A program made the position numbers and the translations under genes. Of a DNA stretch of 64,000 bases, positions 9,557 through 17,317 are shown piece after piece. The stretch covers positions 1 to 64,000 of the forward strand of contig JAHBVY010000003.1 of assembly GCA_019637265.1 (NCBI GenBank). The letters run 5' to 3'. Position 1 is the first letter of the stretch, and every line of letters starts with the position of its first letter. The stretch is from Polyangiaceae bacterium. Lineage in GTDB: Bacteria; Myxococcota_A; Polyangia; Polyangiales; Polyangiaceae. A model generated the notes under the pieces. It was not told the origin of the DNA, did no database searches, and was given only the letters and a program-made list of their open reading frames with translations.

Positions 9557-10480
9557 GTGGCGCGCGGCTGTCACGAGCGTGCTACACAGCACGCCACCTT
9601 GACTCGCGCTTTCGTCCCCCACCCCCACATCCCCGAGGCGTGGGTCCTCTCGGCGAGCGGTGAGCTGGAGCCTCCCGTCACCGTCGTGCTCACGGCGCTC
9701 CACGGAAACGAGCGCTGCGGCCTCCACGCGATCCGTCGCTCGATGGAGCGGCCAGAGCAGCTCGCGGCGCGTCAGCTGAGCGGCAGCGTGGTCTTGGTGC
9801 ATGGCAACCCGCGCGCGACCGAGCAGGGCCGTCGCTACACGGAGGGCGGCACCGACATCAACCGGCTTTTTTCATATGAGTACGTGGAGCGCCTCACGCC
9901 CGAGGCGTGGGTGTACGAGCACCACCGCGCGCTCGCGCTGCGCCCGCTCATCACCGGCGCGGACGCCTTGCTCGACATCCACTCCGCCAGCCAGCCCACG
10001 CCGCCCTTCGCCATCTGCGATGGTAGTCCTCAGGCGGTCGAGCTCGCCGCGCAGACGGGCTTCAAGGTGACGCACGGCTGGGATGGCCCCGGCATGCTGA
10101 TGGATCAGGTGAGCATCGGTTCCCTGGTAGCGCAGGGGAAGCCGGCGCTCTCCGTGGAGTGCGGCCAGCACGAGGCGGCGTCCACGCTCGAGGCGGCGGA
10201 GCAGGTGCTCGAGCGCTTCTTGGTGGCGGTCGGCGCCATCTCGGGCGCGCCGCTTCAGCCGAGCGCCGAGGTGTTTCGGCTGTTCGCGCGAGTAGTCAAG
10301 CCAACTCACGATTTCGAGTTGGCGCGCGACTTCGAGAGCTTCGCGCGGCTCGGCCCCGGGGAGGTCTTGGGCTCGTCACCGGGGCTCAGCTTGAGTGTCG
10401 CGCGTGAGGCCTTCTTGGTGCTCCCCACGCCGAGCGCCGAGCGCGGCGAGGACATCGTGTACCTCGCCGAGCGTGGCTGA
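9557..10480 (+). CDS. Aspartoacylase / succinylglutamate desuccinylase (AstE-AspA) family zinc hydrolase
   Basis: About 307 residues. The frame shows TALHGNERCG (H-x-x-E zinc ligands), VLVHGNPRA, then LDIHSASQPTPPF supplying the third ligand, and SVECGQHE later, the M14-like core of the AstE/AspA family that removes an acyl group from amino acids. There is no ATG; GTG at 9557 is taken, with TTG at 9551 (overlapping the upstream stop) and TTG at 9599 as alternatives, and none has a strong ribosome site. Tight spacing with the ATP-grasp ligase implies co-translation and a related substrate, for example making then trimming a small amide. The function of the pair is inference. Confidence 0.78.
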   Translation: MARGCHERATQHATLTRAFVPHPHIPEAWVLSASGELEPPVTVVLTALHGNERCGLHAIRRSMERPEQLAARQLSGSVVLVHGNPRATEQGRRYTEGGTDINRLFSYEYVERLTPEAWVYEHHRALALRPLITGADALLDIHSASQPTPPFAICDGSPQAVELAAQTGFKVTHGWDGPGMLMDQVSIGSLVAQGKPALSVECGQHEAASTLEAAEQVLERFLVAVGAISGAPLQPSAEVFRLFARVVKPTHDFELARDFESFARLGPGEVLGSSPGLSLSVAREAFLVLPTPSAERGEDIVYLAERG

Positions 10481-10535
10481 GGCGCTCGGCGCTGCCTTGG
10501 TCGTCCGCGGCGGAGAGCATCATCATCCCTCGCCT

Positions 10536-10551
10536 GGGTTTGGGGGTTTGG
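10536..10551 (+). repeat. Dispersed G-rich repeat, half copy
   Basis: GGGTTTGGGGGTTTGG between the hydrolase gene and upp, without the ACGGCACCGCG core. Confidence 0.6.
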
Positions 10552-10644
10552 CGTGTCCTCGAGCGATGGGCGCGCCGCGCGGCGCTCGAGAGCGGCTAAC
10601 ACCAACGGCTTCCCGCAGCTACTCAGCGCGGCTATGACGGGGGC

Positions 10645-11289
10645 ATGGCAGCCGCGGCACCGAGCAACGTCCACCTCATCGATCACCCGCTGATCCTGCA
10701 CAAGCTCACCGTCATGCGGCGGCGCGAGACGACCACTCGCGAGTTCCGTCAGCTGCTGCGCGAGCTCAGCATGCTGATGGCCTACGAGGTGACGCGCGAC
10801 ATGGCGATCACCCTCGAGACCATCGAGACGCCGATCGCGGCGATGCAGGCGCCGGTGATCGACGGTAAGAAGCTGGTGTTCATCTCGGTGCTCAGGGCAG
10901 GCACCGGCATGCTCGACGGCATGCTGGAGACGGTGCCCGCGGCGCGGGTGGGGCACATCGGGCTCTATCGTGACCCGGAGACGCTGCAGCCCGTCGAATA
11001 CTACTTCAAAATCCCCAAGGAAATGGCCGACCGCGACGTGGTGGTGGTGGACCCGATGCTCGCCACCGGTAACTCCGCCGCTGCGGCCGTGCAGCGCATC
11101 AAGGAGGCGGGGCCGCGCTCGATCAAGTTCGTGTGCCTGCTGGCGGCGCCGGAGGGCATCGCCACCTTCGGCGCGGCGCACCCAGATGTCCCCATCTACA
11201 CGCCGGCGATCGACGAGCGCCTCAACGACCACGGCTACATCGTCCCCGGGCTTGGGGACGCGGGTGACCGCATGTACGGCACGCGCTGA
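10645..11289 (+). CDS. upp: Uracil phosphoribosyltransferase
   Basis: 214 residues, normal for the family. It converts uracil and PRPP to UMP in pyrimidine salvage in the cytosol. Diagnostic stretches are [12 protein letters not shown] around residue 85-95, [15 protein letters not shown] around 110-125, the PRPP-binding loop [13 protein letters not shown] (about 134-146) and the C-terminal uracil-binding [21 protein letters not shown]. It begins at ATG 10645 after 164 bases that contain a copy of the G-rich repeat. It is single in this neighbourhood, with no uracil permease beside it. Assignment is secure. Confidence 0.97.
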   Translation: MAAAAPSNVHLIDHPLILHKLTVMRRRETTTREFRQLLRELSMLMAYEVTRDMAITLETIETPIAAMQAPVIDGKKLVFISVLRAGTGMLDGMLETVPAARVGHIGLYRDPETLQPVEYYFKIPKEMADRDVVVVDPMLATGNSAAAAVQRIKEAGPRSIKFVCLLAAPEGIATFGAAHPDVPIYTPAIDERLNDHGYIVPGLGDAGDRMYGTR

Positions 11290-11382
11290 GCGCTGCGCGC
11301 GCGCAATGCCATGCGGAAATGCGCTGCATCGCAGCGCGAGCACCCGTAGGCGCCGCTCGCTGCGTCCCCTCACATCGCCGCT

Positions 11383-12438
11383 CTAAAAGGCGCCGCTCCA
11401 GCCCAGGCTGACGCTGCTCGTCAGCGGGTCGGCGTGGAACAGGGGGCGCCCGGCGCCTGCTGTCTCCGCAGGCTCCGAGGTGCTCTCCGGCCAGAGGAGG
11501 TACGTCAGCACCGTCGCCACGCCAAACCCAATCCCCACCCCGAACAAGATCTTGGCGGTGCGGTCCTTCACGACCCAGTCGTCTTGCAGGACGCGCAGCT
11601 CGCGGCAGGCGCCGGTTTGGCTGTTGCTGCAGCCGCTCTCGGGTAGGCGCGGCCCGAGGGCCTCGATCTCGTCTCCGACGGAGCCGCGGCCGACGAGCAT
11701 CGCGACGCCGCCCGCGATGGTGCCGACCGTGATGACGGCGCCGGTCAAGATGAGGGCGTTGCGCAGCATCATGGGATCCCCATGGTCAGCTGACGTGTCT
11801 GGTGCAGGCGCCGCGGGGGGCGGGCCGTCGTTCGTCGGGAGCGCGACGAGGGTGGCGCGCAGCACTTGAGGGGTGCCCGTGGCGACGCTCACGCTGCGCC
11901 GCAGCGTGGTGAAGCCGGGCGCTGAGATCTCCACCTGGTGCTCACCGGGCGCGATGAAGAGCCGCTTCGCCGTCGCCGCGTGATGCGTCGCTTCGCCGCC
12001 TACGCGCACCTGAGCGCCCACCGGGGTGAGCTCTAGGTTCACCACCCCGACCTGCTCGAGCACCTCCTTCAGTAGCGCTTCGTAGCGCCCTCGCGCCTCG
12101 CGCTCGCGTTCGTTCGGCGTGGTGGTGAAGTGCTCGAGGCAGTAGGAGAGGTAGTGCGCCGCTTGCGGGTAGCGCTCGAGCTGCGCCTCCCCGCGCCCCG
12201 CCTTGCACGCGGCGGTGAAGCTCGGCGCCGCCTCGAACGCCTGACGGTAGCGCGCCGTGCCCTCCTCGAAGTCCGAGCTCCGCATCAGCTCGTCGCCCTC
12301 GGCGATCAGCTCGTCTGCTCGACTGCCTGTCGACTCCGCGGCGACCGCTGGCGCGAAGAGCAGCAGGGCCACCAGCAGCCCTCGTTGAATGGAAGTGCGG
12401 AGGCGAGAGGAGGAAGTGGGGTGCGCCGCTTGGAACAT
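11383..12438 (-). CDS. TPR plus PEGA-domain envelope protein
   Basis: 351 residues with a signal peptide (TSIQRGLLVALLLFAPAVAA). Residues about 40-130 resemble TPR helices (ADELIAEGDELMRSSDFEEGTARYRQAF), and residues about 140-200 form a PEGA-like beta domain (VNLELTPVGAQVRVGG, LFIAPGEHQVEISAPGFTTL). A Pro-rich linker leads to one membrane segment (ALILTGAVITVGTIAGGVAMLV) and a second hydrophobic stretch near residue 305. This layout is common in Polyangia, often near sensory kinases, with no assigned biochemical role. No partner gene is apparent; upp is convergent with it. Confidence 0.75.
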   Translation of the reverse strand: MFQAAHPTSSSRLRTSIQRGLLVALLLFAPAVAAESTGSRADELIAEGDELMRSSDFEEGTARYRQAFEAAPSFTAACKAGRGEAQLERYPQAAHYLSYCLEHFTTTPNEREREARGRYEALLKEVLEQVGVVNLELTPVGAQVRVGGEATHHAATAKRLFIAPGEHQVEISAPGFTTLRRSVSVATGTPQVLRATLVALPTNDGPPPAAPAPDTSADHGDPMMLRNALILTGAVITVGTIAGGVAMLVGRGSVGDEIEALGPRLPESGCSNSQTGACRELRVLQDDWVVKDRTAKILFGVGIGFGVATVLTYLLWPESTSEPAETAGAGRPLFHADPLTSSVSLGWSGAF

Positions 12439-12559
12439 CGCGCGCGCACGTTAACACATCCGCGTGCGTGAGCGGACAAGTGGTGCGGTGTGCTCACCGA
12501 ACAGGCGGCGTTCGAGCCCGGAAGCCGGAGCGCTTGGGCGGATCCTGCGAAGATCTTGG

Positions 12560-14107
12560 CTAGTCTCGGGTCAGGCTCTGGATCGCCTTCACGCGTTTGC
12601 CCAAGAGGCCTGCCAGTCGGAAGAGCGCGCTCAGGCGCCCTTGGCTGCGCTCCACCAGCGCCAGGCTCATGGCCTGGAGGTCGTCGTTCGCGGGGAACCA
12701 GAAAGGATCCGGCTTGCTGGAGCGATCCACCAGCACCGTCCGGGGGCGCACGAAGCCGTGATAGGCGTGGCGACTGGCGGCGACGCCGGTGCCAGTCTCC
12801 TTGGTGCCGGTCCACGGCGTTTCCGGGAGGATACCCGTGAAGGCGTGGTTGTTCACCAGCGCCACCCCGACCTCCAGCTGTCGCGCGAGGGCCTCACCGC
12901 GCGCGTAGTCCCGCGTCCACACCGAGCCGTTCAAGCCATAGCGGCAATCATTCGCTAGGCTGACGGCCTCCTTCGCGTCCTTCACGCGCACGACGGCCAC
13001 CACCGGGCCGAAGGTCTCCTCCGTCACCACCAGCATCTCGTGGTTGCAGTGGTCGAGCACCGTGGGGCGATAGCCGTAGCCACTGCCGGTGCGCTCACCG
13101 CCGGTGACGAGCTCCGCGCCGCGCTCCAGGGCGTCTTTCACGTGGCGCTCCACCAGATCGAGCTGCGCGGCGTTCTGGAGCGGCCCCAGCTCCGTCGGGC
13201 CATCCCCGGGCGCCACCCGGAGCCGGCTCACCACCTTGCCCAGGCGCTCGACGAAGGCGTCCGCGATGGCCTCCTCCACGTACACCCGCTCGATGCCGGC
13301 GCAGTTCTGCCCGGCGTTGTGCATCGACCACTGCGCGATCCCCAAGGCGGTGCGCTCGAGATCGCAGTCCGCCAGCACTAGGGCGGCATCCTTACCGCCT
13401 AGCTCCAAGCTCGCTGGGATCAAGCGCTCCGCCGCCAGCTTGGCGACGCGGCGCCCCGTGGGCACCGAGCCGGTGAACACCACGCTGTCCACGCCCTCTT
13501 CGATCAGCGCCTGACCCACCTCACCGCCGCCTTGCACCAAGGTGACGAGCCCTTCGGGGAGCGCCTGGGCGAGCTTCTCATGCAGCCAAGCGCCCGAGCG
13601 CGGCGTGTGCTCGGAGGGCTTCATCACCACCGCGTTGCCCGCGAGCAGCGCGGGCCAGAGCGATTTGTAGAAGTTCGAGACGGGATAATTCCACGGGGCA
13701 ATGATCCCGATCACGCCGCGGGGCACTTGCTCCACCACCACGCGCTTGCCGGGGAAATCCAAGGGAGAGAGCTTGATGCGCTCCGGGCGCAGCGCCGCCC
13801 GCCCCGCGCGGATCGCCCCCTTCACGTAGTCCAGCGTGCTCGCGAGCTCGCTCATGCGGCACTCGGTGGGGCCACGACCGGTCTCGTCGCTCATCACCTC
13901 GCAGCCTGCCATTTGGTCAGCTAGGATGACGCGACCCGCTTCGAGCAGCGTCTTCGCCCGGGCGTCGATGGAGAGCCGGGCCCAGTCTCGCTGCGCGTGG
14001 CGCCCTGCTTCGATGGCTTCGCGCACTGCCTCGCGGCTGGCTTGGGGGACGGGGGTTTGGCGGCTGCCGTCCGACGGTCGGATGGTACCGGGAGGGGGAT
14101 GACTCAT
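12560..14107 (-). CDS. NAD(P)-dependent aldehyde dehydrogenase
   Basis: 515 residues, the normal ALDH length. It oxidises an aldehyde to a carboxylate with NAD(P). Seen directly: GVIGIIAPWNYPVSNF at the cofactor site, FTGSVPTGRRVA, the general-base Glu235 in LELGGKD, and the catalytic Cys269 in HNAGQNCAGIERV. Later EETFGPVVAV completes the family pattern. The sequence leans toward succinate-semialdehyde or broad-specificity ALDHs, but the substrate cannot be set from motifs. The first ~20 residues are Pro-rich and variable. Monocistronic as far as can be seen. Confidence 0.93.
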   Translation of the reverse strand: MSHPPPGTIRPSDGSRQTPVPQASREAVREAIEAGRHAQRDWARLSIDARAKTLLEAGRVILADQMAGCEVMSDETGRGPTECRMSELASTLDYVKGAIRAGRAALRPERIKLSPLDFPGKRVVVEQVPRGVIGIIAPWNYPVSNFYKSLWPALLAGNAVVMKPSEHTPRSGAWLHEKLAQALPEGLVTLVQGGGEVGQALIEEGVDSVVFTGSVPTGRRVAKLAAERLIPASLELGGKDAALVLADCDLERTALGIAQWSMHNAGQNCAGIERVYVEEAIADAFVERLGKVVSRLRVAPGDGPTELGPLQNAAQLDLVERHVKDALERGAELVTGGERTGSGYGYRPTVLDHCNHEMLVVTEETFGPVVAVVRVKDAKEAVSLANDCRYGLNGSVWTRDYARGEALARQLEVGVALVNNHAFTGILPETPWTGTKETGTGVAASRHAYHGFVRPRTVLVDRSSKPDPFWFPANDDLQAMSLALVERSQGRLSALFRLAGLLGKRVKAIQSLTRD

Positions 14108-14392
14108 GAGACTGCGGGAGGCTAGACCGCGCGGCGGTGAGGGGCACCTCGGAAGCGCTGGGCGCGGTGAAGTGCACGGCTCCAGGCGCCGCTAGGAAAT
14201 GTGAGGTGCGGGCGGTGTTGAGCGCGCGACCAGGCTGCCCAGCGGGTGATGAACGCTGCGCCGGGAGGGTGGCGCTGGGGAGGCGCGGAGAGCGTGCGTG
14301 CGGGAGCGCTGGAGAGGCGTTCAGTGCCAAAGCGAGCAGTCCGACTGCGCTAGAAACGCGGCTGCGCGTGGCGGCGCTGGTATCCTGGCAGG

Positions 14393-15817
14393 ATGTCGAC
14401 GCTCCGCCGTGCTCACCGATCCCCGCTCTTGTGGTCGCTCGCCCTCGCCACCTTCTGGGCCAGCGGGTGTGGCTCGCGGACACCGCTCGGCGGCGACGTG
14501 GGCGGGGCAGCGGGCTCGGGCGGTTCCGCGGGGATACAAGGTGGCTCGGCGGGCATCGCAGGCAGTGGAGCTGACGGTGGCACCGCGGGCACCTGGGGCG
14601 GCGGCGGGTTCGGCGCTGATGGTGGCTCGAGCGGGTTTGGTGGCTTCGGCGCGGACGGTGGCACGGGCGCCTTCGGCGGCTTCGGAGCCGATGGTGGCAC
14701 AGGGGCCTTTGGCGGCTTTGGGGCGGACGGTGGTACGGGGGCCTTTGGCGGCTTCGGCGCCGATGGTGGTACGGGCGCCTTTGGTGGCTTTGGCGCTGAT
14801 GGTGGCAGCGCAGGCTTCGGCGGCAGCGCAGGCTTCGGCGGCAGCGCGGGCTTCGGCGGCAGCGCAGGCTTCGGTGGCACAGGTGGTTGGCCAGGGCGCT
14901 GCTGCGAGGAGGGGCCGGGGCCAGGCTGTGAGGATGGTCAGATCACCAGCTGCGTTTGTTGGTTCGACAGCTACTGCTGCGATGTGAGGTGGGACTCACG
15001 TTGCGCGGCCGAGGTGGAGCAGTTTGGCTGCGGCACCTGCAGCGGCACGGGCGGTGCTGGAGGTTTCGGCGGTAGCGCAGGCTTTGGTGGTAGCGCGGGC
15101 TTCGGCGGTAGCGCTGGCTTTGGTGGGAGTGCGGGCTTCGGCGGTAGCGCGGGCTTCGGGGGGAGTGCCGGGTTTGGTGGTAGCGCAGGCTTCGGTGGCA
15201 GCGGGGGTGGGACGGGCGCTTGTTGTGAGTGGGGCCCGCAGCCTGGGTGCGAGGATCCACGAGTGACGGAGTGTGTTTGCGCGTGGGATCCGTTCTGCTG
15301 CGACGTGCAGTGGGATGAGCTGTGCGCGCAGGGCGTGGAGCAGTACGGGTGCGGGAGGTGCGGTGGCACCGGAGGCGCTGGCGGTGCCGGAGGCGCTGGT
15401 GGTAGCGCGGGGTTTGGCGGTAGCGGCGGGTTTGGTGCCACGGGCGGCAGCGGCGGGTTCGGTGCGACCGGCGGCAGCGGCGGGTTCGGTGGTAGCGCGG
15501 GCTTTGGTGGTAGCGCCGGGTCCGGCGGCAGCGGTGGTACGGGTGGCGTACAAGCGTGCCTCGACATGGTCGACACGGATTGTGGTGTGTGCGCTTGCAC
15601 CAGCTGCTTCCCTCAGCTGGACAGCTGCTGGGGTGACTGGGGTTGCATCGACATCATCGAGTGCATCAACCGCACGAACTGCAGCGGCTGGGGTTGCTAC
15701 CAAGTGGCGACCTGCCGCGGCGTCATCGATACGTACGGCGGCCTGTTCGGCCCCTCGATGAACCGCCTGGTGCAGCTCCAGAACTGCCTCTCGAGCAGTA
15801 ACTGCCCCTGCCAATGA
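14393..15817 (+). CDS. Gly-rich lipoprotein with duplicated Cys-rich module
   Basis: 474 residues. The N-terminus ends in ATFWASGCGS, a lipobox. Residues 30-165 and two later stretches consist of Gly-Ala-Ser-Phe repeats with units near FGADGGTGAFGG and SAGFGG. Two copies of a module of about 45 residues, at about 169-215 and 276-321, share CC-x(5)-PGCED-x(5)-C-V-C-x(2)-D-x-(Y/F)CCD and W-D-x(2)-C-A-x(2)-VEQ-(F/Y)GCG. A third Cys-rich block of different type fills residues 388-474. Ten-plus paired cysteines suggest a disulfide-rich surface protein on a flexible stalk. The module is seen in myxobacterial secreted proteins, but I know of no function. The DNA is strongly repetitive, so assembly or length variation is possible. 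Confidence 0.7.
   Translation: MSTLRRAHRSPLLWSLALATFWASGCGSRTPLGGDVGGAAGSGGSAGIQGGSAGIAGSGADGGTAGTWGGGGFGADGGSSGFGGFGADGGTGAFGGFGADGGTGAFGGFGADGGTGAFGGFGADGGTGAFGGFGADGGSAGFGGSAGFGGSAGFGGSAGFGGTGGWPGRCCEEGPGPGCEDGQITSCVCWFDSYCCDVRWDSRCAAEVEQFGCGTCSGTGGAGGFGGSAGFGGSAGFGGSAGFGGSAGFGGSAGFGGSAGFGGSAGFGGSGGGTGACCEWGPQPGCEDPRVTECVCAWDPFCCDVQWDELCAQGVEQYGCGRCGGTGGAGGAGGAGGSAGFGGSGGFGATGGSGGFGATGGSGGFGGSAGFGGSAGSGGSGGTGGVQACLDMVDTDCGVCACTSCFPQLDSCWGDWGCIDIIECINRTNCSGWGCYQVATCRGVIDTYGGLFGPSMNRLVQLQNCLSSSNCPCQ
14570..14880. repeat. Tandem Gly-codon repeats
   Basis: A unit of about 48 bases ending in GGCTTCGG(C/A)GC(C/G)GATGG is repeated at least five times, followed by 18-base GGCAGCGCAGGCTTCGGC units. 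Similar 18-base units recur at 15060-15205 in the same gene. The repeats encode the flexible stalk. Confidence 0.85.
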
Positions 15818-15895
15818 CGTGAGTCGACGAACGCCTGACGGGCGCTGGGCGCGAGCTGGTCCAGTGCCCTGACGGGCTCTGGGTGCCGTACGAGC

Positions 15896-15919
15896 GCGGT
15901 GCCGTCTAACCCAATCCAA
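15896..15919 (-). repeat. Dispersed G-rich repeat, core copy
   Basis: CGGTGCCGTCTAACCCAATCC; the reverse complement reads GGATTGGGTTAGACGGCACCG and so carries the GACGGCACCG core with a short G tract. Located between two plus-strand genes. Confidence 0.7.
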
Positions 15920-15987
15920 GCGAGCCGCTCCGAGGGAGCCAGGCAGGCGCTTGTTAGGGCAGGCGTGATGAGGCAGGATGAGGTGGC

Positions 15988-16677
15988 GTGTCGGGCACCA
16001 CCTCCCCATCGTCGGCTAGGACGCGCAGGCGTCGGGCCGTGGCTGCGGGCAGCGCGTCGGGGATCGCGCGGCGGTGGGTCACTTGGTTCGGGTGGCTGAC
16101 GCTCTGCGTGCTCGTGCTCGCGACGCCGCACTCACAGCTCTTCGCGAGGAGCGTGGCGCTCATGGCGAGCACGCAGGAGCCCTGCGATTGCGGGGATGAC
16201 GACCGTGAGGGGAGCGCGCAGGCGGAGGACGACTGCGCGGACGGGAGCTGCGTGTACGACGCGCCCGCGGATGATTGCGCGGACGGGAGCTGCGTGTACG
16301 AGGCGCGCGCGGATGATTGCGCGGACGGGAGCTGCGTGTACGAGGCGCGCGCAGAGGGTGACTGCGCGAGCGATGACTGCGCGGACGACGCGCAGGCAGA
16401 TTGCACGGGTGATGGCTGTGAAGGCAGCGCGCTGGCGAGCTCAGCGGACGAGGGCTGCGTTGATGACTGCGGCGACGAGGGCTGTGGGGAAGAGGGTAAG
16501 GGCTGCTGTTCAGGGCCCTGCCAGAACTGCGTCTGTTGTTCCCACCCGACGGCGGTCGCCGTGACACCGTGGGTCGTTCCGATTCGGTGGACGTTGATCG
16601 AGTTGCCGGAGCTCCTCCCCGAGGATCGCGCGTCGGCGGGGTACGCGTCGCCGCCGTTCAGACCTCCGATGAGCTGA
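15988..16677 (+). CDS. Cys/Asp-rich secreted protein at the head of the metal-efflux locus (CzcI-like position)
   Basis: 229 residues from ATG 15988; an in-frame GTG at 16078 would also keep the signal segment (FGWLTLCVLVLATPHSQLFA). The mature part is acidic and Cys-rich and holds three tandem units near DDCADGSCVYEARA, then a run of Cys-containing acidic segments ending CCSGPCQNCVCCSHP. The end, SAGYASPPFRPPMS, resembles the FRPP-type tail of the small CzcI-like proteins that precede many RND metal-efflux operons. I infer periplasmic metal binding or sensing for the RND system beginning at 17318. The opposite-strand frame here gives only a Ser/Pro-rich shadow and was rejected. Function unproven. 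Confidence 0.6.
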   Translation: MSGTTSPSSARTRRRRAVAAGSASGIARRWVTWFGWLTLCVLVLATPHSQLFARSVALMASTQEPCDCGDDDREGSAQAEDDCADGSCVYDAPADDCADGSCVYEARADDCADGSCVYEARAEGDCASDDCADDAQADCTGDGCEGSALASSADEGCVDDCGDEGCGEEGKGCCSGPCQNCVCCSHPTAVAVTPWVVPIRWTLIELPELLPEDRASAGYASPPFRPPMS

Positions 16678-16983
16678 AGGCGCGCGCTCGCGCGGCCTCG
16701 GGCGGGTGCTCCACGCGCGGATCGGCGCGCGTGGGCGCTCGGCTTGGCGGTGGTGCGGCCGGTGGGTCGCCCTGCGCGCGCGCCTTCGATTTGGAGTGAT
16801 GACGTGGCTCGGGCGCGGTGCGCCCAGTCGCTGAGAGCCACGCGCTCGTCTGTATAACTGACGGATGCGCGATGAAGCGCGACCTCAACCCAGGAGCCGC
16901 CAGGCCACCGCGCCAGGTGAGCTCATCTGGAGGCGCCTGGTCGCCCCCACCTCGACGGGCCACGTGCCCAGAAAGACTACCTC
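16678..16983. other. Intergenic region upstream of the efflux genes (306 bp)
   Basis: No convincing coding content. A TATAAC at 16853-16858 could serve as a -10 element for the plus-strand efflux genes, but no good -35 is seen at the right distance. No clear inverted repeat for a MerR- or ArsR-type operator was found. Confidence 0.4.
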
Positions 16984-17316
16984 ATGCGAAACCTCATGAC
17001 CTACCTCGTGCTGTCGTCCACCATCCTGTTCGTTTCGGCGTGCCAGAAGGAGGCGCCAGAGCAGGCGGCGCCGAGCAGCACGAGCGCCCAGGCGGCGCAG
17101 CACGCTCCGGCTGACGCCGTGCCTGGCTCCCACGAAGACTGGTGTGGTGAGCACCAGGTGCCGGAGTCCATGTGCACGCGCTGCAATCCATCGCTCGTCG
17201 CTGCGTTCAAGGCGACCGGTGATTGGTGCGAAGCGCACGGCTTGCCGAAGTCACAGTGCCTGACTTGTGATCCGACGCTGAAGATCGAGCGGCCACCGCA
17301 GAAGAAGGGGCACTGA
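16984..17316 (+). CDS. Small lipoprotein with two C-x-E-H / C-x-x-C metal-binding modules
   Basis: 110 residues. Lipobox LFVSACQKE near residue 17. Two copies of a module follow: DWCGEHQVPESMCTRCNP and DWCEAHGLPKSQCLTCDP, pattern W-C-x(2)-H-x(2)-P-x-S-x-C-x-x-C-(N/D)-P, joined by about 15 residues. The same module occurs twice in the N-terminus of the membrane-fusion protein encoded one base downstream of the stop. Cys and His spacing suggests soft-metal binding at the periplasmic side. I infer a metal chaperone or scavenger feeding the RND pump. The free-standing form is unusual compared with operons where the module is only fused to the adaptor. Confidence 0.7.
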   Translation: MRNLMTYLVLSSTILFVSACQKEAPEQAAPSSTSAQAAQHAPADAVPGSHEDWCGEHQVPESMCTRCNPSLVAAFKATGDWCEAHGLPKSQCLTCDPTLKIERPPQKKGH

Positions 17317-17317
17317 G

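Noticed and set aside
14570-15520. CRISPR-like regular repeats
   Set aside because: Repeats are in-frame Gly-rich codons within one open frame, with no constant repeat and unique spacers of CRISPR length and no cas genes.
14971-15600. Pro-rich minus-strand frame opposite the Gly-rich lipoprotein
   Set aside because: Antisense of Gly-codon repeats; no independent support.
15954-16841. Minus-strand frame rich in Ser/Gln/Pro across the Cys-rich gene
   Set aside because: Low-complexity repeats mirror the plus-strand tandem units; no signal or domain. The plus frame has a signal peptide and fits the metal-efflux context.
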